The notes under the pieces are model-generated. The model saw only the letters and a program-made list of their open reading frames with translations. It searched no databases and was not told the DNA's origin. Both the position numbers and the translations under genes were made by a program. A stretch of DNA of 64,000 nucleotides, from the NCBI GenBank assembly GCA_011316305.1, contig SAUG01000101.1, positions 186,001 to 250,000 of the forward strand, read 5' to 3'. Shown here piece by piece: positions 31,174-43,000 of the stretch (its first letter is position 1; every line of letters begins with the position of its first letter). Source of the DNA: Rusavskia elegans. Its lineage: Eukaryota > Ascomycota > Lecanoromycetes > Teloschistales > Teloschistaceae.

Positions 31174-33743
31174 ATGAAGGCTTGTCAAGACCTCGGATTG
31201 ATGAAGCTGCTGCCTGCCGACGCACAGACTCACGATATTCGTTGCACACTCGAGCAAGCTAGTCTGGACGAAACACCTCAATATGAATCGCTTTCGTACA
31301 CCTGGGGTGACCCTTCAAATCCATCTCTATTGTACTACAATAGCGCAACACTGTCTATAACTTCCAATCTGGATATTGCCCTCCGCCATCTTCGACTCCA
31401 AGTGGATTCGTGGACGCTATGGGTTGATACCGTCTGCATCAATTAGGCTGACGTCGATGAGTGGAATCAGTAAGTAGCACTGATGCGCGACGTCTACACC
31501 AAGGCCTCTCAGATGATCGCTTGGCTAGGAGAAGAGCATCCATCAGACTCCGGGGCGATGGAGTTCGGCGACCCGGAGCCGTTGCCCGACAATAATTCTG
31601 GAAAGGAGAAGCTTTTGAAGGTCATTGGCCTGCAGGCAAAATTCGTAAGTTCCTTTATATCAGCTAAAACGTTGATACAGAGGCCGTGGTTCAGCCGAGC
31701 CTGGATAATCCAAGAGGCAGCTCTAGCTAAAAGATTGCAAGTTTAATGCGTGAAAGAGGTCATTGATTGGGAGAACCTCCATGCCAACTTGAGACTTATG
31801 AATGGGATGGTTGATGGTTCTGGTGCCCAGATAACCGTCAACAATAGCTGTTACCAATGTATGGAATTTGTTGACTTCACCCGGCGCAAGGTCGAGCTCG
31901 GTAGAAAGGGGATCAGTTACCTCCGACGGCAGAGGAACGGTCAAATGGAAGTCTTAGGTGGAGGTAATTCCACTCAGCTGTGGTCAACGGAAGATCGTAT
32001 GGCGCCAGTGACAGGAGAGACCATATCTATGCACTACTTGCTCTCATCGACGAGTCTGACGGCGAACCCCTCTCGGTGGACTACTCACTGTCCTACGCCA
32101 CTGTCTGCATTTTCGTCCGCCGAATAATTCGACAGACCGGCAGTCTATCGGCCCTAGGACAAATCGATTCCTCATCGAGCACAGACCTTGACATGGTGGG
32201 TCCCCGACTACGGCCGTCCATCTCATGTCGATCCATTAAGCAGTGATGACCAGCCTGCCTTCACCGCAGGCGGCGATTCCCAGGTTCGCTTAGCTAATCC
32301 TGACAAGGTCGCCATGCTCAGCCCGTCGGGTATCCTTTTCGACACTGTTGAAATGGGTCCGAACACCGGCAAGGAGAAGGTTTTCACACGCTCAGAGAGG
32401 CTGATATTCGAGAATGTAGACAAAGTGGACCCAATGGAGGTAGTACCCAAGCTAGCCATCAGAAATATCTGCCGGGTCTTTCCCTAAAGCAAAGACGTTT
32501 TTGACCAGATATCTCAGACTCTGGGACTTCCAGAGGACACCAAGAATGGACAATCCGACCTTCCAGCTCTCAATGAGCAGGATGCCAATCGCAAGCGCAG
32601 ATTGACTACTTCGCGGACCTGATTTTGGTGAGCCAAACTCCGATGGCAAGCAGAAAGCCAAGGAGACTTTGGGCATCTTCACTTCTCACTTCAGCGAATT
32701 GCGGACAGCTGGTAAGGCCAAAATATTGGGGCCCATGCACGCTTCCAATGAGGTGTACATGAAACCAGCCCTCGAAGAGCATTGGCAACGACTCGCTCAG
32801 AATTGCAGCCCCTACCCAACAGAAGATCACATAGAAAATGCGTATTGGCGCACGTTGGTTGGTAACAAACGTACTCTTCTCGCAGGAAATTCCGACGAGC
32901 CACCAAACATCTGGCGTTACGCGTACGACGTGTGGCATGAACTGCTGTGGGAAAAAGAAGGAATGGTTCCTTGTTTCCTTCACGGTCGAGGCCTTCGACG
33001 CAAAGATTTGCCAACATCTAGAATACTCCCAGAAGAGCTTTGTACTTTCGTAACCTCATGGCTGAGCAACTGAAGATCGGCCTCGACGAGCAGCTTAGAG
33101 CGTCGGGAATGCGTGCCGTGATCTTGGATGGTATCAAAATGTCACAAGATCCGGAGGTCACCCCTGATAGCGTGGTTCATTCGGTGGCACCTGTGGGGTA
33201 AGGGCTTCCTCCCTTCAGCGCAACACTAGTCGCAGATAACAATAAAATCCGGACGAAGCTTCTTACACATAATGAATCAAACCTCGTCGTCACACCACAC
33301 AAGAAGCCAGACGGGTTTCATCCGCTCTCCGAAGAAACCATCGACAACGTCGCCGATTGGATCACCCGATACCCCGACATTAACCCCGAAGAGAAAGATC
33401 ACCTGATGGATATACTTTACCCTCTGGCAGAAACAAAGCACAAATGGATGAGCCAATCACCACGCTGCGAGCGAAAATCAACCAGGCATTCCGATACGAC
33501 TTCCTCCCCGTGGCGCGCAATCGGAAATTCTGCATCACGAAAAAGCGATACATGGGCTGGTGCCCCTTCAACACCGAGCCTGGCGATCGGATCTGTATCC
33601 TCTTTGGAGGCCAAACGGCCTATGTGGTAAGGAAGGGGGCAGCGGGATACCGGCTTCTTGGCGAGGCATATATATATGGCGTGATGGGTGGCGAGGTCTT
33701 GAGTATGCCGGATATCGAGATCGAAACGATCCGGCTCGTGTAG
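31174..33743 (+). pseudogene. Decayed heterokaryon-incompatibility (HET) domain gene
   Basis: HET proteins mediate non-self recognition and programmed cell death after hyphal fusion. The HET core is easy to read but broken. YESLSYTWGDP and LWVDTVCIN are followed by in-frame TAG (31444-31446), where the family has CINQ; DEWNQ is followed by TAA (31471-31473), where QVALMRDVY should continue. RPWFSRAWIIQEAALA is followed by TAA (31744-31746). A frame change near 31980 leads into DHIYALLALIDE, and another near 32190 into WWVPDYG. TAA at 32485-32487 interrupts again. The C-terminal HET region (HIENAYWRTLVGNK, GDRICILFGGQ, YRLLGEAYIYG) ends at 33743. At least four stops and two frame changes make a functional product very unlikely. 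Each of the first three stops fits a C-to-T change of a glutamine codon. Confidence 0.85.
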
Positions 33744-34629
33744 TTGCACGCGACTGGACTGTACTTCAACGGGCACAAATGGCTTGAATATTAGGGGTAC
33801 AATATACCCCAGTCTCGCTAGGAGTATTCTTGCCATTTTGCTAACTTGGTGGCCTTGTGACATGGTTCGCATCTCGCTGCAGGAAGAACAGCGAAGGGTA
33901 AACTTTGATTGACGTTTTTGGCAGCTTGATCGATCTTAGGCACAACATCAGCCCGCCGCTTGGACAGAAGTGTGTCGAGTACCTACCTTCGCGCCGTTCT
34001 GTCCTGCGTGGGATATCTTAGTATTTCTGAACGCGATGTGAATACGCTCAAGGGGTGTTCTAGCGTAGTGTCGTTCATAAAAAGCAATGAATAACGCTAG
34101 CGGGAAAATAACTACAGGTTCAGAGGATTACTTTCGTTCCGGGTGGATCAAGATGGAGGGGGCGCTAAGGAAAGAGTTCCGTTGCGGATGACTTGGTATG
34201 GTTACGATGTCTACTAGTATCTCCCGAAAGATATCCAAAGGTATTTAGCAGGCTCTGAGTTAGCGGTGACAAGGGGGCAAAGAGCACTATTCAAAATGCA
34301 AAGACCGACTAGGCGAAAAGCAGGAGTACTCCAAGCGCCGAGCAAAGTGGTGCAGATATATTGTAGAAAGTCGAAAATAGCGATGTAAATAATAAAGAGA
34401 TGGCCTCGGATGCTAATATGAAATTGAAAAAGGAGTATTAGATTTCCCGTAGACGAGGGGAAAAAGTACTGTGAGACGAAGTAGATGGGACTTGTTTCTG
34501 TTGACTGAGCTGGGAAGGAAGTGGGGCTTGTGGCCGGTATCTACAAGGGCGGAGGTATGAGCTGGCAGATGGCGCTACTAGTCCATACTGCGTTGTTGGT
34601 ATTATCTCCAAATACTCAGACGGCGACAG
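33744..34629. other. Gene-poor spacer downstream of the decayed HET gene
   Basis: About 890 nt without a supported gene, rich in short interrupted frames. It may include further decayed sequence; none was recognised. Confidence 0.45.
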
Positions 34630-35877
34630 CTAGACGCGCAATGCAAACTGCCGTAGATAGAGATAATGCTCCACATTTGCATCTACCGTTTCTCGAATCA
34701 CCTTGGCCCCTTGGACGCCAAACTTATCTCTCCATTCCCGGTCTTCCTCATCCGCCGACTTGGCGCTCGTCTGTGACTGTTATTAGCATCATCCCGAAGT
34801 CAGTAGTATTTTTGCATCCGAGATGTTGGCGTCAGGATTGTGTTCAACTTGGACGTACTTGACCGCGAGGCTTCAGACCCTTGCTCTGGATAGCATCCTC
34901 GTGGAAGCCCTTCCATTTGGCGAAGGTTTGACGCGCCAGGGTATCCTGTTCCGAGCTATCCCAAGTTAACATCCGGGGGTCGAAATCCAAACCCACGTGC
35001 GCGCAATATGCTTGGAGGGTGGCCGTCGGGTCGCGCAAGAGGTCCTCGGCATCGATCAGGCAGATGCCACTGCCGTCCGTCCAAGTATTTGAAACGATTC
35101 CTGAAGTTGCATGACTGGCGGTAGAGGAATGGTCGATTTTGCTTGGTTCTTCGTTGGAGCCAAGCAGGCCTTGCTGGCGCAGATAATCAAATAATTGACG
35201 AAGCTCTGCGTAGCCGGCCTCGGAGGCTAGAAAATTGTGCCAGCCGGTCAAGTGACTGAGAGGCTCAACGGTGCAGCGGTAGAAGCTTGGGATGCTGAAG
35301 CGTGGGTGGCGGATGAGAAATGTGAAGCGGAACTTTTTCAACACTCTTATAGATAGTACGCATGGGTTTGAAGGCTCAGGGAGAGGTTCATTTGCCTCGG
35401 CTAATGATGAAGCCTGCGAGTCCGTTGGACCTCGGGGTGGAATGAGATGGCAGGCAAAATCTTTGATGAAGACTGGATCTTGCTAGCATATCATGACCAA
35501 TTTTGTTAGCAGCAATATGCTCTTCAGTGCGTTTTGGGCATGTGCTTGAGGCAGTACCTGGTGCTTTGAAGCTCTGTCGAGAATGTCCTGTAGGATGGCA
35601 CCGTATGTCATTGCCATATTGGTCGAACTCTCATGTTCTGGATAGCGCTCGCAACGTCGTTCTGGGCCGGAATAGAAAGCATCGCCGAAAGGCTCATGGT
35701 AACAGGTGGAAATTTTTGGGTGAGCCATCATAGCCTTGACCATCTGTTAGCAGGATCGAGCTACGTGAAATGGGACCAGCGAATGTTAGTTATCGCTCGA
35801 GGCGAAAGACGCACCCGTTCAAACGCTGTGGAGCAGGAGCGAGGATGGGTCATCAGGATAATTGGTTGTAGAAACAT
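34630..35877 (-). CDS. P-loop sulfotransferase-like protein
   Basis: P-loop NTPase-fold protein of the sulfotransferase-like type found in fungi; sulfotransferases move sulfate from PAPS. Four exons: 35877-35815, 35743-35559, 35482-34859 and 34770-34630, with introns of 71, 76 and 88 nt; about 337 aa. The first exon carries the phosphate-binding motif MTHPRSCSTAFER. The second starts MVKAMMAHPK and includes HEPFGDAFY. The third has DPVFIKDFACHLIP, FTFLIRHPRFSIPSFYR (family 'IRHP' block) and LIDAEDLLRDP. The fourth exon gives AKVIRETVDANVEHYLYL, a recurrent ending in this family. Branch-like GCTAAC sites precede two acceptors. The genuine substrate is unknown; some members are only annotated as P-loop hydrolases. 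Confidence 0.82.
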
Positions 35878-36375
35878 CTCTTGCGATGGACTGTTACTAA
35901 ACATGGACGTGAGTATTGCGAATGGGGTTGATACCTATGCTTAAAAAAAAGTGGAGTAATCAACGCTGTCCACGGTCTTCCCGAGGAAATAGTCATTCTA
36001 ATGAGGGGCGACATTGCCCAAAATCAAACTGAGACGGAGTGGAAGCAGACAAGTGGGGCTTGTGGCGAGTGCATAGTCCGACGCTCAAACCTGCCGCAAC
36101 TACCGGGACGAGGGAAAGCTCCAGAAGCAGCTACTAATCCTCAGCCATACAAAAGGATACATATGGCCGTCGCTTCGGCTTCGTTCGGCCACGGGGCCGA
36201 CTTTTTTTGCAAGGCAATGTTTACACTCCTAGCAATGACGTTGCCGCAAGATAAGTATGTTAGACAAATGGGATCTCGACGCACAAGTGTGCAGACATTT
36301 ACAGGAGCGTAGGGAAGATTGGGTGACCTAGAAAGTAAGGTTGGTCAAACACAGATATTCGGTGTATATCTGGAA
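35878..36375. other. Spacer, sulfotransferase-like / ureohydrolase
   Basis: About 500 nt holding the promoter of the sulfotransferase-like gene. Plus-strand frames here have no motif. No gene seen. Confidence 0.5.
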
Positions 36376-37665
36376 CTAATCCATGATTCCACACCAGTCT
36401 GGCTTTACAGAAGAATCCCCTGTCTTTTGCAAGGACATGCCCGCTTCTACCATATTGACGATAAGCTCGTATCCAAATTGGGCTGCCGCAAGACCGGTGA
36501 TCTCACCGTCACTGTCGTATGCAGGTGCGACCTCGACGATGTCGGCCCCTACGATATTCAGACGGGACAGCCCCCTGAGCATTCGAATCAGTTCCCGAGT
36601 GGTCCAGCCGCCAGCCTCGGGGGCTCCTGTCCCGGGGGCAAAGCTGGGATCAATGACATCGATATCAATGCTCACATACACCGGTACAGATGAGCCGATG
36701 CGTTCGTAGATTATCTCCGTCACCGCTTCGATTCCAATCTCATCGACAAGTTCAGTGGAGAGCCTGAGAAAACCCTGCCGATCGTCGGCTTCGTAATCTT
36801 CCCAGTCCTTGCCTGTGAGTCGTGTCCGCAGACCGGCATGGACGGAAGATTGGTTGAGGAGAAGGCCCCCGTTGCTGGCAGTCCAAAACACAGAGCCGTG
36901 ATTGAATTCAGTAGAGCCCCACATGCTAGGGTAGGTACTTGGATGTAGGGTATCTAAATGGGCGTCGAAGTGTAGAAGTGCGATTGGCTGATGGTAGATG
37001 GCATGAAGGGCGCGAAGAGCCGGAAGGGATATTGAATGGTCGCCACCGAGGATCAGTAACCTGGGCCTCATCTTTGTCCCGACACAGCTCTGTCGAGAGC
37101 CAAGCTCCAGCAAAGCGCTTGATATCTGACGTAATGCAACGACGTTGTCGAGGGGTGTCACGGGAACGTCTCCGCAGTCTATGATGCGCGCCCAAGATTG
37201 GTAAGGATTCACGGCGGCATGGGTGCTGAAACCACGAGAGGGTATGTGGCGAGTTGAGGCGGCACGAATCCCTCGAGGTCCAAAACGGGCTCCTGGCGTC
37301 GTATCAGTCATGGAAAGCTTCAAAGATGAGGGTTGTTCATCTAGATACCTGGGCGATAACTCACAGCGCCATCAAAGGGGACCCCGATGACTGCGATATC
37401 GAACAACTCCCTAGGTTTCACCAAACATCTCACGTGCGGAAGGTGGCCGAATGTAGCAATACTTGAGAAGGCCCACTGATTCATGTCAGCTCACCGTGCT
37501 GAAGAAATGTCACCCACTCCTGCCGCAACTCACGTCGGAATCCCATTCAGGCGGGAGGGAGCCAAATTGCTCGACGTGAATTGCAGGTTCAGTGTCAGCT
37601 AGATATCTCCCACAGAAAGAACCAACTCCTGCCACGATGATTGAGATGAGCTGCGGCCATGACAT
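36376..37665 (-). CDS. Agmatinase-family ureohydrolase
   Basis: Binuclear manganese enzyme family that hydrolyses guanidino compounds to urea plus an amine (agmatine to putrescine in agmatinase). Three exons: 37665-37534, 37475-37349 and 37292-36376; introns of 58 and 56 nt; about 391 aa. Metal ligands are intact: GGDHSIS, HFDAHLD and [16 protein letters not shown]. Upstream are [24 protein letters not shown] and [19 protein letters not shown], rebuilt across both introns. The N-terminus ([19 protein letters not shown]) is hydrophobic and could be a signal peptide or anchor. Substrate could be agmatine or another guanidino acid. It is divergently placed from the methyltransferase gene beside an NRPS-like gene, which hints at a specialised role. 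Confidence 0.92.
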
Positions 37666-38671
37666 TGTAAATCAAGGCGCAAGATGTGTCGACAGATGTG
37701 ACGTCGATCCTCTGGCAAAGTCCCCATGCTCCAGCTTGATCATTTCATAAGTATTCCTCGGCCAGCCAGCAATGCAAAGCTCGCCAGCGCCGCAATCACG
37801 ACCGTAGCCGAAGCCTGACTCAGGACTTGTGGTGTGCTTCAGTTGGGTCGAATCAAAGATTATGGTCAAGGACGCTCGAGCAGCCCGAAGCTGTCGGTTC
37901 TTCACGCTAATTCCTGACCAGCATCCATCCCCGCGTCCATGACTGAAAACCATTACGCTCGTATTGGCCATGCATTCGGGCTCGGTCTTGAAGAATATTG
38001 GCAGTCATCCGCTGCAAGCCCTGTCGTCACCACTGTTAGGGATCGACGAGGTGAGGTTGGAACTTACCACAAGAGGTTTAACCCTGTTCCTGTTCAGGCT
38101 AAACCTTTGCAAATGTAGTTTAGCTCTCGAGGCATCTCATGCAACAATTTACCTCCGGATTATTCTGATCAATAACTCACCCCCACGCAATTCATGACCG
38201 CAGACAGCCCCAGGACCTACAAGTTCCTGCAGTCCCGGCCCCTGGTTCTTGTCATCAGCGGTTCCGAGGCCATGTGTGCCCCGTGGAAATGCAACCCATC
38301 ACCTTGCTTCAGCAGTTGCATCTGCCCACCATCGATTCGAGGCTGGCCGCGTAATTAAAGCCGCTCATTGCCAATGCTTACACGCAACATGATTTTCAAG
38401 GTGACAACCCTCGCGGTCGGTCCGAATCTCCTGTCCATTAGCGATGAAGGCTACCTGCAGTCTCGGACCCATTGGTGACGGCGAGAACGAAAATTCGCCA
38501 TCACAAGACCCGGTCAAGGCTGCTCAATGGCAACCATAGCGACACACCCTTATCATGCGGGCTCTCCTTACAGTATAAAATACTCGTGCGTCGTTTGAAG
38601 CTGTAAATCGCTGCTCGGATCTATCTAGATATTGGAAGTCGCTGCCGTGTCTTACCTTCGGAGAATTAACA
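37666..38671. promoter_or_regulatory. Divergent promoter region, ureohydrolase / methyltransferase
   Basis: One kilobase between two divergent starts. It contains a TATA box before the methyltransferase gene (see separate entry). No coding feature is supported. Such a shared spacer would suit joint control of the two genes. Confidence 0.5.
38574..38580 (+). promoter_or_regulatory. TATA box of the methyltransferase gene
   Basis: TATAAAA lies 92 nt upstream of the methyltransferase ATG, a normal distance for fungal core promoters. Confidence 0.55.
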
Positions 38672-39499
38672 ATGTGCCGCAATCGGTACAAGCAGCCTAA
38701 TGTCGTGCAACATCTCCCTACCACAGAAGTTTACGATCGCTGGGCTACCACTTATGACAAACCGGTTGCAAACAACCTGCAAACTCTGGATGATGACGAG
38801 CTTCGTTCGCTGCTGCCTGGCTTTCTATCCCTGTTAGCACAGCAGGCAAACTCTCGAGACGATCAATCCGACCTGCGTATAATCGATTTTGGTTGCGGTA
38901 CTGGGCGGAACACGCTCAAGTTGCTTGATGTCCCGAACGCTACCGTCGTTGGTCTTGATGCCTCCTCGAACATGATTGATATTGCCAGCAGAAGATGCTC
39001 GGCACGGCTCACAACTCTCAGAGCCCCGATGAAAGCCAAAGAGGTGCTGTTCGGAATCTATGATCCTCTACAAGACACTACGATTCCACCTTTTGCCAAA
39101 ACGGCAGATGCTGTCATCAGTACATTGGTTCTTGAGCACCTCCCACTGGCCAGGTTCTTTGAGACCATGGCCGCCATGCTGGAGTCATCCGGTTATCTCC
39201 TCGTCAGCAGCACTCATCCTGATATGGGGGCGATGTCTGAAGCCGCCTTCGAAGATCCGTCAACGGGAGACAGGATCTGGGGTACCAGCCACGTTTACAC
39301 CATTAACGAGACTATCAGCGAAGCCAAGAAGGCTCACTTTGATTTGGTGGAATTGAGGGAGAAAATTGCCGAGGAAGATATGCGCGGTGCTAGAGGGGGA
39401 GGCTGGAAAGGGGTGAAGTGTTGGCTGGGGCTTGTCTTCAAAAGATCAGTCGGGTCATCATCCGGTGAGAAGGACGAAAACTCTTCGAGCGGCATTTGA
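38672..39499 (+). CDS. Class I SAM-dependent methyltransferase
   Basis: Single exon of 275 aa. The SAM-binding motif I is IIDFGCGTGRNTLKLL (about residues 71-86), followed by VVGLDASSNMIDIA (motif with the acidic residue contacting the SAM ribose) and a DAVISTLVLEHLP segment (motif post II/III). The N-terminal VYDRWATTYDKPV resembles the YDxxA...YD start of UbiE-like small-molecule methyltransferases. The ATG sits 92 nt after a good TATA box. Placed between the ureohydrolase and the A-T-R NRPS-like gene and on the same strand as the latter, it may methylate the product of that locus; O- versus N-methylation cannot be told. Confidence 0.87.
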   Translation: MCRNRYKQPNVVQHLPTTEVYDRWATTYDKPVANNLQTLDDDELRSLLPGFLSLLAQQANSRDDQSDLRIIDFGCGTGRNTLKLLDVPNATVVGLDASSNMIDIASRRCSARLTTLRAPMKAKEVLFGIYDPLQDTTIPPFAKTADAVISTLVLEHLPLARFFETMAAMLESSGYLLVSSTHPDMGAMSEAAFEDPSTGDRIWGTSHVYTINETISEAKKAHFDLVELREKIAEEDMRGARGGGWKGVKCWLGLVFKRSVGSSSGEKDENSSSGI

Positions 39500-40034
39500 A
39501 CAGGCAAATGCTCCGCCTATGCGACTCTTGCTTGGAGCTGGCGTGGTTTGTTCGTCATCTGGTCTTGATCATCTCGGATACGTCTCGCAACTTGACGATT
39601 CCCTTGCCTTCACAATCCAGACTGACAGGACACTTTTCGTTCACCGTTAACCAGGCTGGCCATAGAAAGTTGTCCCTCTCGCGCATGTGTATCTGTCATC
39701 ACGCGTGGAAAGCGTCCGGTAATTCAGTGCATGTGAGTCTAGATGGCTGCCTGATCCTCGAAGCAAACCCATTCTCCTCACCTACATAAGAACATCACAG
39801 TCGCCCTCTCTGATCCATACCTATACGGGACCGGATCAGGTTGAGGTGGCGCTTGCAGACGACGCAACGTGACAATCCTTCAAGTCTCCCGTCTCTGCAG
39901 CTTCGTGAATTTGGTCTAGCCCCAATGCTGTTACTGATGTGCCTCATTGGCAATCCCAAGAATTCGGGACTGAGGCATATTTCGGCGCCTAGCACTTCCA
40001 ACCCTTATCTCTGACTGCAGATTAGATTTTCGTC
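39500..40034. other. Spacer, methyltransferase / NRPS-like gene
   Basis: About 535 nt with the 3' flank of the methyltransferase and the promoter of the NRPS-like gene. No gene or clear TATA box recognised. Confidence 0.5.
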
Positions 40035-43000
40035 ATGCACACAAATACCCAGCCGGTCCGGATAGTCTGGCAGCACCTTGTCGATCCATACCAGCACACA
40101 TTAGAGATCTCTGAAGACCTACGCAGCATGAACCATCTTGGTATGTCGCCACTTGGTTCTGCAGACAGGCAAGCTCTGGCGCTTTTGAACGCCGACCTGC
40201 AGCCGGCCATTGGGAAATGCATTCACGAACTATTTGAGGAGTCATGCCAGGCTCGACCAAACGCGCAGGCGATTAGTTCATGGGATGGGGACCTAACGTA
40301 TGCCGAGGTCAGGAGACACTCGCTTCGATTGTCCCAAATCCTGCTTCGCACAGGATTGCGAACCGGCGATGTGGTTCCAATATGTATGGACAAGTCGTTC
40401 CAAGCTGTGGTGGCAATGCTTGCAATCTTGATTGCTGGGGGAACATGTCTTGTGATTGATCCAAAGCATCCAGACGGTCGGTCTCTGCCAATCCTGAGCG
40501 AAGTCGAAGCCTCGATCATGCTAGCAACGTCTGCCTATGCTAAAAGATTTGCAAGACATGTCAAGACCGTCTTGAGAGTTGAGTGCGACTTGCTAGATGA
40601 AGCGTCTGACGAAACAGGAACCATTCCCCTTCCGATCGTGTCGCCAGAAGCGGACGCTTTCATTATTTTCACTTCGGGGAGTACAGGCCATCCAAAAGGT
40701 GTGCTGCTCTCTCATGATGCAGTAAGCACCAGCGTAAAGGCACAAGGAACAGCGGCCTGCGTGGATCAGAACTCACGAGTACTGCAATTTTCTTCCTACA
40801 CTTTCGATGTCAGCATCTACGATATATTCGTAACGCTGGGTCACGGAGGCTGTGTATGTATTCCGTCAGAATATCACCGGCAATGTGACATTACAAACTT
40901 CATGCGAGATAAAGATGTTAATTGGGCTTTCCTGACGCCCTCCTTCTCGCAGTCGATACGCGCTGAGGAGGTGCCTTGTCTGAAGACACTAGTCCTCGGA
41001 GGAGAGTCCATGACAGCAAAGGACGTTCGTAGATGGAAACCTCATGTTCGCCTACTCAACGGATACGGTTCAACTGAAGCTGGGACTTGCGTGATCGGAG
41101 AAATCTCAGTGGGATCCAGACACGGCCTGCTGGGAAGGTCTGTTGGTGCGGCATGCTGGGTGATCAACGACGATACCCTAGCAAAAATCGGAGAGGTTGG
41201 AGAGCTCTATGTTGAAGGACCCAGCATAGCAAAGTGTTATTTCAAAGACGCAGTGCGAACCGAGTCTGCCTTCGTCGGAGAGCACTGCCCTAGGGATAGG
41301 GAAGGTCTCTGCTACGCCCAGACCAAGACACACTGTGTGGGCAAGACAACAACCCAAAGGATGTACCGGACAGGGGATCTAGTATATTACGATCAAGACG
41401 GTTTCCTTTATTTTGTTGGACGACAAGATAACCGCGTCAAGCTTCACGGGCAGCGAGTCGAATTGGGGGAAGTGGAGCATCACATCTCAAAATACAACGA
41501 ATCCATCGAGAAAAGCATCGTCTGCCACGTCAAGGATGGATACTACTGCGATCAGCTTGTAGCAGTCATTCAACTCAGCGCTAGTACTCTGCCTCCTGTT
41601 CAAAACAATGACTTCTGCACGGTTCACGGAAGGCGCCTTTCTAAGATCAACTTCGACGTCTCGGAATTATCGTTCTATGTAGGGACTCGGGTCCCATCTT
41701 ACATGATACCTAGCTCGTGGGTCGTGGTTGAGAATATACCTCTGACATCTTCGGCAAAAGTCGACCGAAGCAAAATCCAAGAATGGCTTTCACAGAGAGC
41801 TTATCAACCTGGTCATAACAAAGGAAACATCAATGCTGTTTCTGAAGCCGCAGGATCCAGTGCTGACCGTATAGCATTCCAGCTGCTCCATCAGCTGGTG
41901 GGATCTCTGCCGGAGCCTTATTTCAGCGCAGATTTGGAGTCTCCGCTATCCGCGCTCGGACTGAATTCAATCAAGAGGATATCGCTATTGCGCTTCATCA
42001 AAACATACTTCCATGTCAACTTGGATAGTCAACTCTTAAGCGAAGAATCGCTTACTGTCCGGCAACTCGCAAACAAGATTGACAGCTGCAGCACAGACGC
42101 CGGGTTGAAATCCACGGCCGTCGATGTCAAGGCAGAATATAAGAAACTCGCCAGACTGGTCACATTCTCCCAAGATGCCCCAGAGATGATCCCGGAGCGC
42201 GAACGGTCAGATCGTCAGACCATACTACTAACTGGAGCCACGGGTTATCTTGGTACTCAGATCCTGAGACAGCTTCTCAATCAGCCGCAACACTTCAGGG
42301 TCGTTGTCCTCGTACGCCCAGGCGGCCGTGAGACACCCATTGACAAAGTAGCCAGAACCGCGACACGGGCCGCTTGGTGGTCCGACGACTTCCGCGACCA
42401 GCTCGAAGTTTGGCCTGGAGATCTCGAGCGCTCGAGACTGGGTCTAGAGACCAAGTATTTTTCAATACTAGCCGGTAGCAAGGATGCCGAAGTCGATGCC
42501 ATTATACACGCTGGAGCCGTCGTCGACTGGCAAGCGGATTTCGAGTCTCTGAAGTTGGCCAACGTGCGCTCCACGCTCGAGCTCCTGCACGCAGCCACCA
42601 CTTCGCTGCGTCAGCCGCGTGTCATATTCGTGGGCGGCGGCAGGTTCTGGCGTGCGGGCGACGAGGATCTGGACGACGTGGCCTCGCAGATGGCGGATTC
42701 GAACGGCTACTTCCAGACGAAATTCGTTTCGGAGCTTTTGGTGCATGATTTCGCGGTCAAATCACCTCACTGCTACCCTGCCACTTGCATTGTTCACCCG
42801 GGGTACCTCATCGGGACACCGGAAGAAGGGGTCGTCAGCGCGGACGATATCTTGTGGAGGCTCGTCTTGGCGGTCCTGGATGTTCGATCCTACAGTCGAC
42901 AACACGAGCTCAAATGGAATTATATTGCCTCCGTAGCCCGAGTCGCAGCGGATACGATCGACTGTTTGAAGCTGCAAGGAACGGAGAAGAAATGCGTCGT

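Noticed and set aside
31447..31500. An intron starting at GTAAGT (31472) in the HET gene instead of a stop
   Set aside because: The sequence straight after it reads on in the same frame as the family's next block (VALMRDVY), so an intron would remove conserved residues; a TAA in place of glutamine fits better.
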